Shown here: positions 17,168 to 26,951 of the stretch, one piece after another
Layout: the number at the start of each line of letters is the position of its first letter
Numbering within the stretch: position 1 is the first letter of the stretch
NCBI RefSeq assembly: GCF_032922745.1
Contig: NZ_CP136693.1
Location: 1,488,001 to 1,552,000 of the forward strand
Source of the DNA: Marinobacter salarius
Lineage (GTDB): Bacteria; Pseudomonadota; Gammaproteobacteria; Pseudomonadales; Oleiphilaceae
Direction of reading: 5' to 3'
DNA: 64,000 bases
Notes under the pieces: model-generated
The model's database searches: none
Told to the model about the DNA's origin: nothing
What the model saw: only the letters and a program-made list of their open reading frames with translations
Position numbers and translations under genes: made by a program

Positions 17168-18749
17168 TTAGTGCCGGAAATGGCGCATGCCGGTAAACAC
17201 CATGGCAATGCCGTGCTGGTTGGCAGCGTCGATCACTTCCTGGTCACGCATGGAGCCGCCCGGCTGGATCACGGCGGTAATGCCGGCTGCTGCGGCGGCG
17301 TCGATACCATCCCGGAAGGGGAAGAACGCATCGGACGCCATCACCGAGCCTTTTACCTCGAGGCCTTCATCGGCGGCTTTGATGCCGGCAATCTTGGCGC
17401 TGTAGACGCGGCTCATCTGGCCTGCGCCCACGCCGATGGTGCGGCCCGCCTTGGCATAGACAATGGCGTTGGACTTGACGTACTTGGCCACTTCCCAGGC
17501 GAAAAGCAGGTCGTTCAGCTCCTGTTCGGATGGTTCACGCTCGCTGACCACCTTGACGTCTTCCATGGCCACCATGCCCAGATCGCGGTCCTGAACCAGA
17601 AGGCCACCGGTGACGCGCTTATAGTCCATGGATTTGGCGCGCTCGCCATCAAATTCGCCGCTGGCCAGCAGGCGGACATTTTTCTTGGCGGCAATCAGTT
17701 CCAATGCCTCCGGCGCAATGGTTGGGGCAATGATCACTTCCACGAACTGGCGGTCAATGATGGCCTTGGCGGTTTCCGCGTTCTAGTTCTCGGTTAAAGG
17801 CAATGATGCCGCCAAACGCAGAGGTGGGGTCGGTGGCGAAGGCCAGGTCATAGGCCTGCAGGATATCGGCACCGATGGCCACACCGCAGGGGTTGGCGTG
17901 CTTGACGATCACGCAGGCGGGATCAGCGAAGGGCTTGACGCATTCCAGCGCAGCGTCGGTGTCGGCGACGTTGTTGTAGGACAGTTCCTTGCCCTGGAGC
18001 TGCTTGGCAGTAGCAATGCAGGCTTCCCTGGGATTGCGCTCGGTGTAGAAGGCTGCCCGCTGGTGGGGATTCTCTCCGTAGCGCATGTCCTGAACTTTCA
18101 GGAACTGGGTGTTGAAGGTGCGAGGGAAGTCGGCATTATCGTTGTCGGCAGTACGACCGCCGAGATAATTGGCGATAGCACCGTCATAGCCAGCGGTGTG
18201 CTCGAAGGCCTTCACGGCCAGGTCAAAGCGTGTGGTGTAGCTCAGCTCGCCGTCGTTGGCTTCCAACTCTTTCAGAACACGGCTGTAATCAGAGGCGTTC
18301 ACCACAATGGCCACGTCGTTGTGATTCTTGGCTGCCGCGCGAACCATGGTAGGGCCGCCAATGTCGATGTTCTCAATGGCGGTGTCGAGGTCGCAGTCCG
18401 GTTTGGCGATGGCATCCTCAAATGGGTAGAGGTTTACAATCACCATGTCGATGGGATTGATGTTGTGCTCTGCCATCACCGCGTCGTCGGTGCTGCGACG
18501 CCCGAGGATACCGCCGTGGATTTTCGGGTGCAGGGTTTTGACCCGGCCATCCATCATTTCCGGAAAGCCGGTGTAGTCACTGACTTCGGTGACCGGTACC
18601 TGGTTTTCCTGCAGGAGGCGAAAGGTGCCACCGGTAGAAAGCAGTTCGATGCCGCGATCGGTCAGTGCACGGCCGAATTCAACGATACCGGTTTTATCAG
18701 ACACGCTGATCAGCGCGCGACGGACGGGGGTATTAGCCTGATTTGCCAT
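17168..18749 (-). pseudogene. purH: IMP cyclohydrolase/AICAR transformylase, frameshifted
   Basis: Two overlapping-frame pieces together make a full PurH of about 525 residues, which does the last two steps of IMP synthesis. The N-terminal piece (18749 down to 17754, IMP cyclohydrolase plus the start of the transformylase) runs correctly to AFNREL and then reads ERGNRQGHH-stop. The C-terminal piece resumes as AETAKAIIDRQFVEVIIAPT. Removing one A from CTAGAACGCG (minus strand, near 17781-17782) restores the family sequence NRELDAETA. Everything else is intact, so this is either a very recent mutation, which would make the strain purine-dependent, or a sequence error. The start ATG at 18749 gives the usual N-terminus (RRALISVSDKTGI). 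Confidence 0.9.
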
Positions 18750-18834
18750 GAGTCACTTATTTCTGCTGGGTATGAACGAATGAAGGCCTCGCGAATGGTG
18801 TCCGGGAGGCCCTCGTTTCAATCGGGTAGCTGGA

Positions 18835-19152
18835 TTATAGCAGACCGTACTGTTTGAGCTTCTTGCGCAGGGTGCCGCGGTTCAGGCCAAGCATGGTCGA
18901 TGCCTTGGTCTGGTTGTTGCGGGTGTACTTCATCACCTGTTCGAGCAGCGGGGCCTCTACTTCTGACAACACCAGTTGGTAGACCTCAGTCACCGGGGCG
19001 CCATCAAGTTGGGCAAAATAGTTTTTAAGGGCAACTTCCACGCTGTCGCGCAGGGTAACCGTGTTGCCGCTGCTGTTCACCGTTTGCAACTGATGAATGT
19101 CATCGTTGGCGGGTGCTGTCAGGTTGTCTTTAGCCAAAGTCTCAGCGGTCAT
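18835..19152 (-). CDS. fis: DNA-binding protein Fis
   Basis: 105 residues with the near-invariant Fis C-terminus: QVMKYTRNNQTKAS, GLNRGTLRKKLKQYGLL (helix-turn-helix at about residues 80-103). Fis is the nucleoid protein that bends DNA and activates rRNA and other promoters in fast growth. The gene overlaps the end of dusB by four bases, the classic dusB-fis operon. Its own promoter, if any, would lie inside dusB. Confidence 0.96.
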   Translation of the reverse strand: MTAETLAKDNLTAPANDDIHQLQTVNSSGNTVTLRDSVEVALKNYFAQLDGAPVTEVYQLVLSEVEAPLLEQVMKYTRNNQTKASTMLGLNRGTLRKKLKQYGLL

Positions 19153-20147
19153 GCTGCGAATACCTCTCCATTTCGTAAGCCTGCAAAGTACTGTTGAATG
19201 CTGTCTTTCTGCGCCATCGCATCGTCAATGGCGTTGAAGCGTTTTCTGAACTGTTTGTCTTCGTCGTGGGACTGGAGGTACCAGCCCACGTGTTTCCTGG
19301 CAATGCGCACGCCCATGGTCTCGCCGTAAAAGCGGTGCAGGGCGTCCAGGTGTTCGCTCAATACCTGTTCCACCTCATCCACTGGCGGCTCCGCAAGGTA
19401 CCTGCCGGTTTCCAGGAAATGCAGGATTTCCCGGAAAATCCAGGGCCGCCCCTGTGCTCCACGGCCGATCAGCAGCCCGTCAGCGCCGGTGAAGTTCAGT
19501 ACATGTTGTGCCTGTTCCGGCGAGCTTATGTCGCCGTTGGCAAATACTGGAATACTCACTCGGGACTTCACGTCGGCGATCGTGTCGTATTCTGCCTCGC
19601 CCTTATAGGCATCGGCGCGGGTACGACCATGAATGGCCAGGGCCTGGATGCCAGCGTCTTCTGCCATGCGGGCAATCAGTGGCGCATTCCGATGTTCCCT
19701 GTCCCAGCCCGTGCGCATCTTCAGAGTCACCGGGATGTCCACGGCGGCCACGACCGCTTCCAGGATATCCCGCACCAGCGCCTCATCTTTCATCAGTGCT
19801 GAGCCGGCGGCCTTATTACACACCTTCTTGGCCGGGCACCCCATGTTGATGTCAATGATCTGGGCGCCGAACTCGGCATTCAGCCTGGCGGCGGTGGCCA
19901 GCATTTCAGGGTCGCCGCCGGCGATCTGTACAGAGCGGGGCTCGGGTTCACCCTCATGGTTCATGCGCGTTTGTGACTTCCGCGTATGCCACAGTTTGCT
20001 GTCCGCAATGACCATCTCGGATACGGCCAGCCCAGCGCCCATTCGCCGGCAGAGCAGGCGAAAAGGACGGTCTGTTACACCGGCCATAGGTGCAACAATC
20101 AACGGATTGGGCAGGGTATACGGCCCGATTTTTGCCGTTGGCAGCAT
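19149..20147 (-). CDS. dusB: tRNA-dihydrouridine synthase B
   Basis: 332 residues, an FMN-dependent TIM-barrel enzyme that reduces uridine to dihydrouridine in the tRNA D-loop. Visible motifs are APMAGVTDRPFR, the catalytic-cysteine region DINMGCPAKKVCNK, KMRTGWD, the AIHGRTR flavin/substrate histidine and FANGDI. It is first in the dusB-fis operon. The 216-base region upstream (20148-20363) holds its likely promoter and an AT-rich patch near 20279-20300 but no gene I can support. Confidence 0.96.
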   Translation of the reverse strand: MLPTAKIGPYTLPNPLIVAPMAGVTDRPFRLLCRRMGAGLAVSEMVIADSKLWHTRKSQTRMNHEGEPEPRSVQIAGGDPEMLATAARLNAEFGAQIIDINMGCPAKKVCNKAAGSALMKDEALVRDILEAVVAAVDIPVTLKMRTGWDREHRNAPLIARMAEDAGIQALAIHGRTRADAYKGEAEYDTIADVKSRVSIPVFANGDISSPEQAQHVLNFTGADGLLIGRGAQGRPWIFREILHFLETGRYLAEPPVDEVEQVLSEHLDALHRFYGETMGVRIARKHVGWYLQSHDEDKQFRKRFNAIDDAMAQKDSIQQYFAGLRNGEVFAA

Positions 20148-20363
20148 GATCTGAATCCGTGTAACAGCGGGTTAAGCGAACGTCGGAAGTGAACGGCTGC
20201 TCAATAAGTAACCGATTCTGATCCGAAGGGCGGTAATGATACCGCTGGCAGAGATCCTATTGAAGGGGCGAAGCCATGAAAAAATTGATTATTTTTCGTC
20301 CTTTCTGGTTGACTTTCAGTCTATTCGGTGGCCGCCCCGGTTTTCTGTCGAGTGAGGACTTGC

Positions 20364-21617
20364 TTACTCCTGGTAGGCGCGGAAGGCGATATTGTAGTTC
20401 ACGGCGTCCTTTCCCGGATCGCGGATGTTGATAACGATCCTGACCGGGGTATCGGTCGGCATCGCCTCAAGATCACGGCCGTCTCCCGCCAGGTACTCGT
20501 CCGGTGTGAACACACTCTGGGCGACCACATCACCATTCAGGTTGGAGAATGTCAGGGCGATGGCGGGGAATGGCTGTTCAAAAGCGGCCCGGTTGATGAT
20601 GACGGCATCAACCACCAGTTGGCTGCGGTTTTCCGGGTTGGTCCGGACCACCAGTTTGCGGCTCTGGATGGCATCCACATTGATCAGCGGTTTCAGTTCG
20701 CACCCGGCGATCTCGCAGCCCTGCTCATAGAAGGGGCGCAGTTCCGGTATGGAAGACAGACGGTCGAACTGGAACCAGGTGACTTGCGCCACCAGGACGC
20801 CGATCAGTGCGAGGATGATCAGCGTCCATAGGGTCGTCCTCACGCGCCCCCGGCCATTGCCTGCCACGGAGACTGGCTCCCTGCGCAGGTTGCTGTAGGG
20901 GGAGCCGGCGACAAGAGGTTCGTTGTCGGTCACCGGGCCGGCGTCATAGTCGAAGGACGACGATCGGGGGTCATCGACGTAGAAACCATCGGCGTTGTCC
21001 ACCGGTTCCAGGCTCAGGTCTTCGGGTTCCCGTGGTGTTGTTTCGGGCTCATCCCAAGCCTGTTCTTCAAATGGCTCGTTCTCGGGTGGTTCTGATTCCG
21101 GCTGTTCGAATTCCGCAGGTTCTTCTGGCGGCTCGGGTTCGACAGGGGCGGGCTTGGCCTTACGCTTGGTGTCGTCTTCTTCGGACAACATTGCCTCAGC
21201 CCAGCTTTCATCGATTTTTTCGTGGGTTTCGTCGTCACTGTCTGTCTCGAACGTGCCACCGCTGCGCTCGTCGACGGTGCGAAAGCTGTCGCTCAGTTCG
21301 TCGTCGGAGAAAGTCAGCCGAGTGCCAGCGTAAGGCCCCTCGGCCGCGTCTTCTTCCGGGTTGTCCGCAAAGATCAAGTCGTCATCTGATGTGAACCGCT
21401 GATCTGCCGGTGCATCCTGCTTTTCCGATTCGAATGGGCCGCTCGTCGCGCTGGCGTTTCCTGAAGGGCTCTCATTCATTTGGTGTTCGACGGCATTGAA
21501 CACCGCCATGCAGTTGCCGCACCGCACTTTGCCGCTGGCTACGCTCAGCTGTGCGTCGGTGACCCGGAATCGGGTTTCACATTTTGGGCATCGTGTCTGC
21601 AGGCTGCTCTGGGTCAT
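20364..21617 (-). CDS. Zinc-ribbon, DUF3426 membrane protein
   Basis: 417 residues. An MJ0042-type zinc ribbon sits at the N-terminus (C-P-K-C at about residues 10-13 and C-G-N-C at about 33-36). A long acidic, Pro/Glu-rich low-complexity stretch follows (about 50-255), then one transmembrane segment (about 262-282) and a DUF3426 domain (RKLVVRTNPENRSQLVVDAVIIN) predicted outside the membrane. The gene is conserved in this place between prmA and dusB in pseudomonads and relatives. Its function is not known. The acidic linker gives a low complexity codon pattern but no sign of transfer. Confidence 0.85.
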   Translation of the reverse strand: MTQSSLQTRCPKCETRFRVTDAQLSVASGKVRCGNCMAVFNAVEHQMNESPSGNASATSGPFESEKQDAPADQRFTSDDDLIFADNPEEDAAEGPYAGTRLTFSDDELSDSFRTVDERSGGTFETDSDDETHEKIDESWAEAMLSEEDDTKRKAKPAPVEPEPPEEPAEFEQPESEPPENEPFEEQAWDEPETTPREPEDLSLEPVDNADGFYVDDPRSSSFDYDAGPVTDNEPLVAGSPYSNLRREPVSVAGNGRGRVRTTLWTLIILALIGVLVAQVTWFQFDRLSSIPELRPFYEQGCEIAGCELKPLINVDAIQSRKLVVRTNPENRSQLVVDAVIINRAAFEQPFPAIALTFSNLNGDVVAQSVFTPDEYLAGDGRDLEAMPTDTPVRIVINIRDPGKDAVNYNIAFRAYQE

Positions 21618-21679
21618 GCTTCTTTCCTGTAAGCGGCGTCGCTACGAGTCACGGAGTTTAGTTGGTTCGGAAGAGTTCG

Positions 21680-22576
21680 TCACCTGTCGTTGCGCCGTCC
21701 TGTGAGCCGTATCCACTCCTCGCGTTGTTCCGGCTCGTCCATGATGAACCAGGGCTCGTAGGCTTCCATGACCTCCCGGGCCTGGTTGGACAGTATGCCG
21801 GATAACACAATGTCGCCGCCCGGTTTTACCTTTGCTGCCAATCTGGGCGCCAGGCCGATTAATGGCTGGGCCAGTATATTGGCCATCATGATGTCCGCCA
21901 TGGTATCGGGTTCATCCCCGGGCAGGAACAGGTCTAGCCGGTCTTCTTCAACCTCGTTGCGGCGCGCATTTTCCCGGCTGGCTTCCAGTGCCTGAGGATC
22001 TGTATCGACACCGATAACGTGGTCAGCATCCAGTAATAGGGCCGCAAGACCCAGTATGCCGGAGCCGCAGCCATAGTCGATCACTTGCCGTGAGGTCACG
22101 TCCTTACCATCAAGCCATTCCAGACACAGAGCCGTGGTGGGGTGGGTTCCGGTGCCAAAGGCCAGGCCGGGATCCAGCAGCAGGTTGGCGGCGTGGGGAT
22201 CTGGAGCGTCGTGCCAACTGGGCACGATCCATAGCCGGTCACCGAAGCGCAGCGGCTTGAAGTCATCCATCCATTCGCGCTCCCAGTCCTTGTCTTCCAC
22301 CAGGGTGACGTCGATGTCGGGCAGTGACTGTTGTGTCTGCTGGTGCCAGGCATCCTTAACGGAGGCGCAGAGCTCTTCGATATCACGATCGGACCCGAAC
22401 AGACCAGTGACGCTGGTCTGGTGCCAGAGTGGTGTTGTACCCGGGTCGGGCTCGTACAGGGGCTGGTCTGCGGCATCTTCCATGGAGACGGCTTCAGCGC
22501 CCATCTCCATGAGCAGATCCTCAAGCTGGTCCGCGTTGTCCGGATCAGCTGGGATCTGTAGTTGTATCCAGGGCAT
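21680..22576 (-). CDS. prmA: Ribosomal protein L11 methyltransferase
   Basis: 298 residues. PrmA trimethylates ribosomal protein L11. The N-terminal substrate-recognition domain starts MPWIQLQI and the catalytic domain shows DPGLAFGTGTHPTT followed by the SAM motif VIDYGCGSGILGLAAL and the NILAQPL motif. Length and motifs are standard. It stands between accC and the DUF3426 gene in the same direction, as in Pseudomonas. Confidence 0.97.
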   Translation of the reverse strand: MPWIQLQIPADPDNADQLEDLLMEMGAEAVSMEDAADQPLYEPDPGTTPLWHQTSVTGLFGSDRDIEELCASVKDAWHQQTQQSLPDIDVTLVEDKDWEREWMDDFKPLRFGDRLWIVPSWHDAPDPHAANLLLDPGLAFGTGTHPTTALCLEWLDGKDVTSRQVIDYGCGSGILGLAALLLDADHVIGVDTDPQALEASRENARRNEVEEDRLDLFLPGDEPDTMADIMMANILAQPLIGLAPRLAAKVKPGGDIVLSGILSNQAREVMEAYEPWFIMDEPEQREEWIRLTGRRNDR

Positions 22577-22614
22577 GTGGGTGTCCTGTTTGGTAAACGA
22601 ATCGACTGATCGGG

Positions 22615-23955
22615 TCAGTCCCGTATCAGTTTTTCCAGATAATGGATGGTGAAGTCTACCTGTTTAAAGCCGCCATCGCGCACCAGTTTCCTGTGCAGCG
22701 CCTGATTCGTCTTGATGCCCTCGACCACCAGTTCATCCAGCGCATTCTTCATGCGGCGGCGGGCGATCTCCCGATCGTCTCCCCAGGTAATCAGCTTGGC
22801 AACCATGGAATCGTAGAACGGGGGTACCGTATAACCGCTGTACAGATGAGAGTCGACCCGTACGCCGTTACCACCAGGCGCATGGAAGTGCTTGACCTTG
22901 CCCGGGCTGGGTACAAAGGTTTGCGGGTCCTCGGCGTTGATGCGGCATTCCAGCGCGTGGCCGGTAATCTTGATCTCGTCCTGGCTGTATTGCAGGGGTA
23001 GGCCACTGGCGATACGCAACTGCTCGCGAACGATATCGACACCGGTCACCATTTCCGACACCGGATGCTCCACCTGCACCCGTGTGTTCATCTCGATAAA
23101 GTAGAAAGCACCGTCCTGGTACAGGAACTCGAACGTGCCCGCACCCACGTAGCCGATCTCCTTACAGGCGTCGACACAGGCCTTCAGGGTTTTTGCCCGC
23201 GCTTCCGGGTCGATGTTCGGGGCGGGGGCCTCTTCCAGTACCTTCTGGTGCCGACGCTGCATGGAGCAGTCCCGGTCGCCCAGGTGGATGACGTTGCCGT
23301 GGGTGTCGGCCAGTACCTGGACCTCTACATGGCGGGGGCGCTCAAGGTATTTCTCAAGGTAGACCGTAGCATCGCCAAAGGAGTTCTTGGCTTCAGTTTG
23401 CGTAACCTGCACGCTCTTGAGCAAGGCTGCTTCGGAATGAACGACCTGCATGCCGCGGCCGCCGCCACCGGAAGCGGCTTTGATGATCACTGGGTAGCCG
23501 ATTTTACGGGCAACTTCCAGAGTGCGGTTGTCGTCGTCCGTCAATGGGCCATCGGAGCCCGGCACGGTGGGGACGCCCGCCGCAATCATTGAGTTGATGG
23601 CGGAAACTTTGTTGCCCATCAGGCGAATGGTATCGGCTCTGGGGCCGATAAAGCGGAAGCCGCTCTTTTCGACCTGTTCAGCAAAATCCGCGTTTTCGGC
23701 AAGGAAGCCGTAACCGGGATGGATGCCGACGGAGTCTGTCACTTCGGCCGCACTGATAATAGTAGGGATGTTCAGGTAACTGTCTGCGGCACTGTTGGGG
23801 CCGATACAGACCGACTCGTCCGCCAGGCGAACATGCATGAGGTCGCGGTCGATCTGGGAGTGGACAGCCACGGTTTTGATGCCCAGCTCCTTGCAGGCGC
23901 GCAGGATGCGCAGGGCAATTTCGCCGCGATTTGCGATCAGGACTTTTTCTAACAT
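22615..23955 (-). CDS. accC: Acetyl-CoA carboxylase, biotin carboxylase subunit
   Basis: 446 residues from the ATG at 23955; an ATG two codons upstream (23961) is an alternative. AccC carboxylates biotin on AccB with ATP and bicarbonate, the first half of malonyl-CoA formation. Family marks are MLEKVLIANRGEIALRI, IHPGYGFLAENADFA, the glycine-rich ATP loop KAASGGGGRGMQVV, RDCSMQRRHQK and FIEMNTRVQVEHPVSE. It follows accB with a 22-base gap. The length matches E. coli AccC (449). Confidence 0.97.
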   Translation of the reverse strand: MLEKVLIANRGEIALRILRACKELGIKTVAVHSQIDRDLMHVRLADESVCIGPNSAADSYLNIPTIISAAEVTDSVGIHPGYGFLAENADFAEQVEKSGFRFIGPRADTIRLMGNKVSAINSMIAAGVPTVPGSDGPLTDDDNRTLEVARKIGYPVIIKAASGGGGRGMQVVHSEAALLKSVQVTQTEAKNSFGDATVYLEKYLERPRHVEVQVLADTHGNVIHLGDRDCSMQRRHQKVLEEAPAPNIDPEARAKTLKACVDACKEIGYVGAGTFEFLYQDGAFYFIEMNTRVQVEHPVSEMVTGVDIVREQLRIASGLPLQYSQDEIKITGHALECRINAEDPQTFVPSPGKVKHFHAPGGNGVRVDSHLYSGYTVPPFYDSMVAKLITWGDDREIARRRMKNALDELVVEGIKTNQALHRKLVRDGGFKQVDFTIHYLEKLIRD

Positions 23956-23977
23956 AGCCATGAGAGTATCACCGGGT

Positions 23978-24436
23978 TCAGGAAATGATGATCATCGGCT
24001 GGTCGAACTCGACCGGCTGACCGTTCTCCACCAGGATCTCGGCGATGGTACCGCTCTTGTCGGCCTCGATCTGGTTCATCATCTTCATGGCTTCGACGAT
24101 GCACACCACGTCGCCGGCTTTCACTGACTGCCCGACTTCCACGAAGGATTTCGCGGTTGGCGAGGGCGAGCGGTAGAAAGTGCCGACCATTGGCGATTTC
24201 ACAGCATGGCCGGAAGGTTCCGCCGGCTTCGCGGGTTCGTCGGCGGCTGGCGCTGACGGCTGCGGTGAGGCGGGCTGGGGTGCTGGTGACGGATACTGTG
24301 CCATATACTGTGGCGCAGCCAGTTGTTCACGACGCCGGGAGATGCGAACAGAATCATCACCCTCGTGAATCTCCAGCTCCTCGACGTCGGATTCCTCCAG
24401 CAGTTCGATAAGTTTCTTGATCTTGCGAATGTCCAT
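23978..24436 (-). CDS. accB: Biotin carboxyl carrier protein
   Basis: 152 residues. The N-terminal helix region DIRKIKKLIELLEES is followed by a Pro/Ala-rich flexible linker (about residues 42-75) and the biotinyl domain with EAMKMMNQ, where Lys118 carries biotin. AccB shuttles carboxybiotin between AccC and the carboxyltransferase. It is co-directional with aroQ upstream and accC downstream, the common aroQ-accB-accC order. Confidence 0.97.
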   Translation of the reverse strand: MDIRKIKKLIELLEESDVEELEIHEGDDSVRISRRREQLAAPQYMAQYPSPAPQPASPQPSAPAADEPAKPAEPSGHAVKSPMVGTFYRSPSPTAKSFVEVGQSVKAGDVVCIVEAMKMMNQIEADKSGTIAEILVENGQPVEFDQPMIIIS

Positions 24437-24464
24437 AGTCAGTCCGATCCCGTTTTAATCAGTT

Positions 24465-24905
24465 CTATCGATGAATTCGTTGCAGGGCGGCTTCGAGTGC
24501 AAGGTCGTACCCCAGGCTGCCCAGCCCGCAGATAACGCCATCGGCGATATCAGAAAAGTATGAGTGATGACGGAATGCTTCCCGCGCATGCACGTTGGAA
24601 AGATGGACCTCAATAAACGGTATGCCCGAGGCCAACATGGCGTCCCGCAGTGCAACACTGGTGTGGGTGAACGCCGCCGGGTTGAAGATGATGAAATCAA
24701 CCCCTTCTGATCTGGCTTCATGTATCCGCTCAATCAGTTCATATTCCGCGTTTGACTGTAAATGTAGCAGGTGATGGCCATCTTCGGCGGCTTTCCGGTG
24801 CAAACGGTCGTCAATGTCCGCCAACGACTCGTGGCCGTACACCTCCGGCTCGCGGGTTCCCAGCGTGTTCAGGTTGGGGCCATGAAGTACGAGTATGGTC
24901 GACAT
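24465..24905 (-). CDS. aroQ: 3-dehydroquinate dehydratase, type II
   Basis: 146 residues, normal for the dodecameric type II enzyme of the shikimate pathway. The N-terminus LHGPNLNTLGTREPEVYG is diagnostic, with the catalytic tyrosine in that segment; FNPAAFTHTSVALRDA and EVHLSNVHAREAFR carry the substrate-binding residues. It is probably first in an operon with accB and accC. The 272-base region upstream (24906-25177) holds its promoter; on the plus strand TTGACA at 24999-25004 has no gene behind it. Confidence 0.96.
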   Translation of the reverse strand: MSTILVLHGPNLNTLGTREPEVYGHESLADIDDRLHRKAAEDGHHLLHLQSNAEYELIERIHEARSEGVDFIIFNPAAFTHTSVALRDAMLASGIPFIEVHLSNVHAREAFRHHSYFSDIADGVICGLGSLGYDLALEAALQRIHR

Positions 24906-25177
24906 GATTTCGTCTGCCTTGCTGACTTTTTACAGGATCGCCGAATTTAGCGACATTTTCCCTCAATGGTGCGTTCTTGAAGTCTTCAGATCAACACTTT
25001 TTGACAATTGGGTATGTGTCGAAAAGTATCTTACCCACGCAAAAGCAATCTTTGTCGTTTGCACGGTCATTGTCGTGAAGGGTGATCAGGAGTTCTATAA
25101 GACGTTGGTTTCATAGAACGGCCCCGAGAGTGGGGCGGGGCCGTTGCTGGGGAGAGCCAACCAGTGGCGGCTGGGTG
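24906..25177. other. Intergenic region, no gene seen, one GC-rich hairpin
   Basis: This gap separates the starts of aroQ and the end of the diguanylate cyclase gene. AACGGCCCC (25117-25125) pairs perfectly with GGGGCCGTT (25137-25145). There is no T-run on either side, so it is not a clear intrinsic terminator. No open frame with a credible ribosome site is visible. Confidence 0.4.
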
Positions 25178-26791
25178 TCAGTCGCCGGCGGCGGTCACAC
25201 AGTTTCGGCCCTGGGCCTTGGCGCGATAGAGCGCCCTGTCCGCACGTTCGCAGATGGCCTGAGATGTATCGCCTTTCCAGGCGGCAACGCCGCAGCTGAA
25301 GGTGACGTTAAACTCTCGGTCACCAGCCGGTTGCAACAGCTCTGAGAAACGCTCACGGATCTCGTTCAGTACATTGCGGGCGTCACTCTCGCGGGTGGCC
25401 GGCAGTATAATGGCAAACTCCTCGCCGCCGTATCGGCCGATATGGTCGGTCTTGCGCAATCGTTGTTTCAGGAACATGGACAGGCTTCGCAGCACGCGGT
25501 CGCCAATGGGGTGGCCGAAGGTATCGTTCACCTTTTTGAAGTAGTCGATGTCGATCATTGCAAAGCACAGTTGCTGGTCTTTCTGCCGCGCCCGCACGAT
25601 CTCCTGATCAAGCAGGTGCAGGGTATGGGTGTGATTGAACAGGCCGGTAAGGCTGTCGCGGATCATCAGCGCCAGCAGCGATCGGGCACGGCGGCCACGA
25701 TTGTGTATCGTGGAGATCAGATGTTTCGGGTCAATCGGCTTGGTCAGGAAGTCATCGCCCCCAAGGCTCATGGCATGCAGCTGTTTGGTAACGTCTTCCT
25801 CCGCAGAAAGGTAAATGATCGGCACGCTGTGGAACCGGTCCTGTTGGCGGATCACCCGCGCGATCTCCATGCCGGTGCAGCCGGGCATGTACATGTCCAG
25901 AATGATGATCTCTGGCGAGAACGATTCCAGTGCATGAATGATTTCCATGGGGTCGGTGATGATGTGGGCATTCATGCCGGCCTTTTTCAGCACCGTCTCC
26001 ATGAACTTGGCCTGGGCGCGAGAATCATCCAGCACCAGAACCTTGTAGGGCTCCACCGTATTGCCATGGGTGTAGGTTTCAATTTTTTCGATCAGCTGGC
26101 CGGGGTCAACTGCTGGGTAAAAGAATTCCTCGCCACCGCATCGGGACGCCCGCAGGCGGGTCTCTATGGTGCCGTCCTCATCGCTCATGAAGATGATGGG
26201 AATGGGAGTGTCGTGGCGTTCCTGAAGCCGTTCAATGGTGGCAATCCCGCTAAGGGGCTCGCCGCCGTAGTTAACATCCATCAGGATGGTTTCTGGTTTG
26301 TGGAGTGCACAGGCTTCGATCAGCTTGTCGGCGGTATTGAATGCCGACGCACGAAAGCCGAAAAACTCAAGCTGGCGGATCAGGCGGCTGGCCATTTCTT
26401 CACTGGCCAGAGCAATATAGACAGGCGTCCGTCGATATTGCTGGGGGGCCTCGCTGGCTTCCTGGTCGGTCCGTCTTGACGTGCAGTGAGACAGTTGCTC
26501 AATGGCATCCTGGAGTTTGCGACCCAGGCCTTCGGGGAGCATGCTGCCTTCCGGCCACTCACCAATCAGGTCAAACACCTGGCGCCCGGAATCGGCATGG
26601 CTTTCCATGTCGAAGCGCTTTGCGTAGCGAACCAGTTTGTCGGCTGCCCTGGCAAAATCGCCCTTGAAAGCGGCAGACTGGCCGGTGTCTTCGCGGATTT
26701 TTTGCCATGTATCCAGGACCACGCGTGCCTGGGTGGTGACACGGCGAGCGAAGTGCTGCCTGAGTTTGTCTTTCTGGCTTTCGTCGTTCAT
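25178..26791 (-). CDS. Diguanylate cyclase with two receiver domains
   Basis: 537 residues from the ATG at 26791; the frame continues upstream but only the later start gives folded-protein sequence. Order: an N-terminal helical region resembling a degenerate phosphotransfer domain (about 1-110), receiver 1 with Asp in LMDVNYGG, receiver 2 with DDSRAQ and the phospho-acceptor in IILDMYMPGC, and a GGDEF domain with an intact GGEEF. An RKTD motif lies five residues before GGEEF, the inhibitory I-site, so the enzyme should make c-di-GMP under product feedback. It is divergent from a LapD-like receptor gene, 160 bases away. Confidence 0.9.
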   Translation of the reverse strand: MNDESQKDKLRQHFARRVTTQARVVLDTWQKIREDTGQSAAFKGDFARAADKLVRYAKRFDMESHADSGRQVFDLIGEWPEGSMLPEGLGRKLQDAIEQLSHCTSRRTDQEASEAPQQYRRTPVYIALASEEMASRLIRQLEFFGFRASAFNTADKLIEACALHKPETILMDVNYGGEPLSGIATIERLQERHDTPIPIIFMSDEDGTIETRLRASRCGGEEFFYPAVDPGQLIEKIETYTHGNTVEPYKVLVLDDSRAQAKFMETVLKKAGMNAHIITDPMEIIHALESFSPEIIILDMYMPGCTGMEIARVIRQQDRFHSVPIIYLSAEEDVTKQLHAMSLGGDDFLTKPIDPKHLISTIHNRGRRARSLLALMIRDSLTGLFNHTHTLHLLDQEIVRARQKDQQLCFAMIDIDYFKKVNDTFGHPIGDRVLRSLSMFLKQRLRKTDHIGRYGGEEFAIILPATRESDARNVLNEIRERFSELLQPAGDREFNVTFSCGVAAWKGDTSQAICERADRALYRAKAQGRNCVTAAGD

Positions 26792-26951
26792 GGTGCTCCG
26801 GCCTGTGTTTTTCTCGTTCTGAACCGCCCGTTTCCGGTACAGACGGATACTCTCAACAGTAATCTTTTTGCAGAGTCTATAGTGTTTAGTGTTGTCGGCG
26901 TAGGTGACGCAGTGTAAATGTTTGTCAACTCTGCGGGACAGGTCACACCAG

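Noticed and set aside
20276..20400. Rightward short frame beginning with several Lys and Ile codons after an AT-rich patch
   Set aside because: It runs into the end of the DUF3426 gene in antisense and soon becomes Arg/Pro-rich; no support beyond the start.
22808..22822. TAGAACG in accC as evidence for programmed frameshifting
   Set aside because: accC reads through this site in frame with correct family sequence (VPPFYDSM), so the heptamer does not itself force a shift.
25442..26479. Rightward 345-codon open frame opposite the diguanylate cyclase
   Set aside because: The minus strand encodes receiver and GGDEF motifs in full; the antisense product is His/Gly/Val-rich filler typical of mirror frames.
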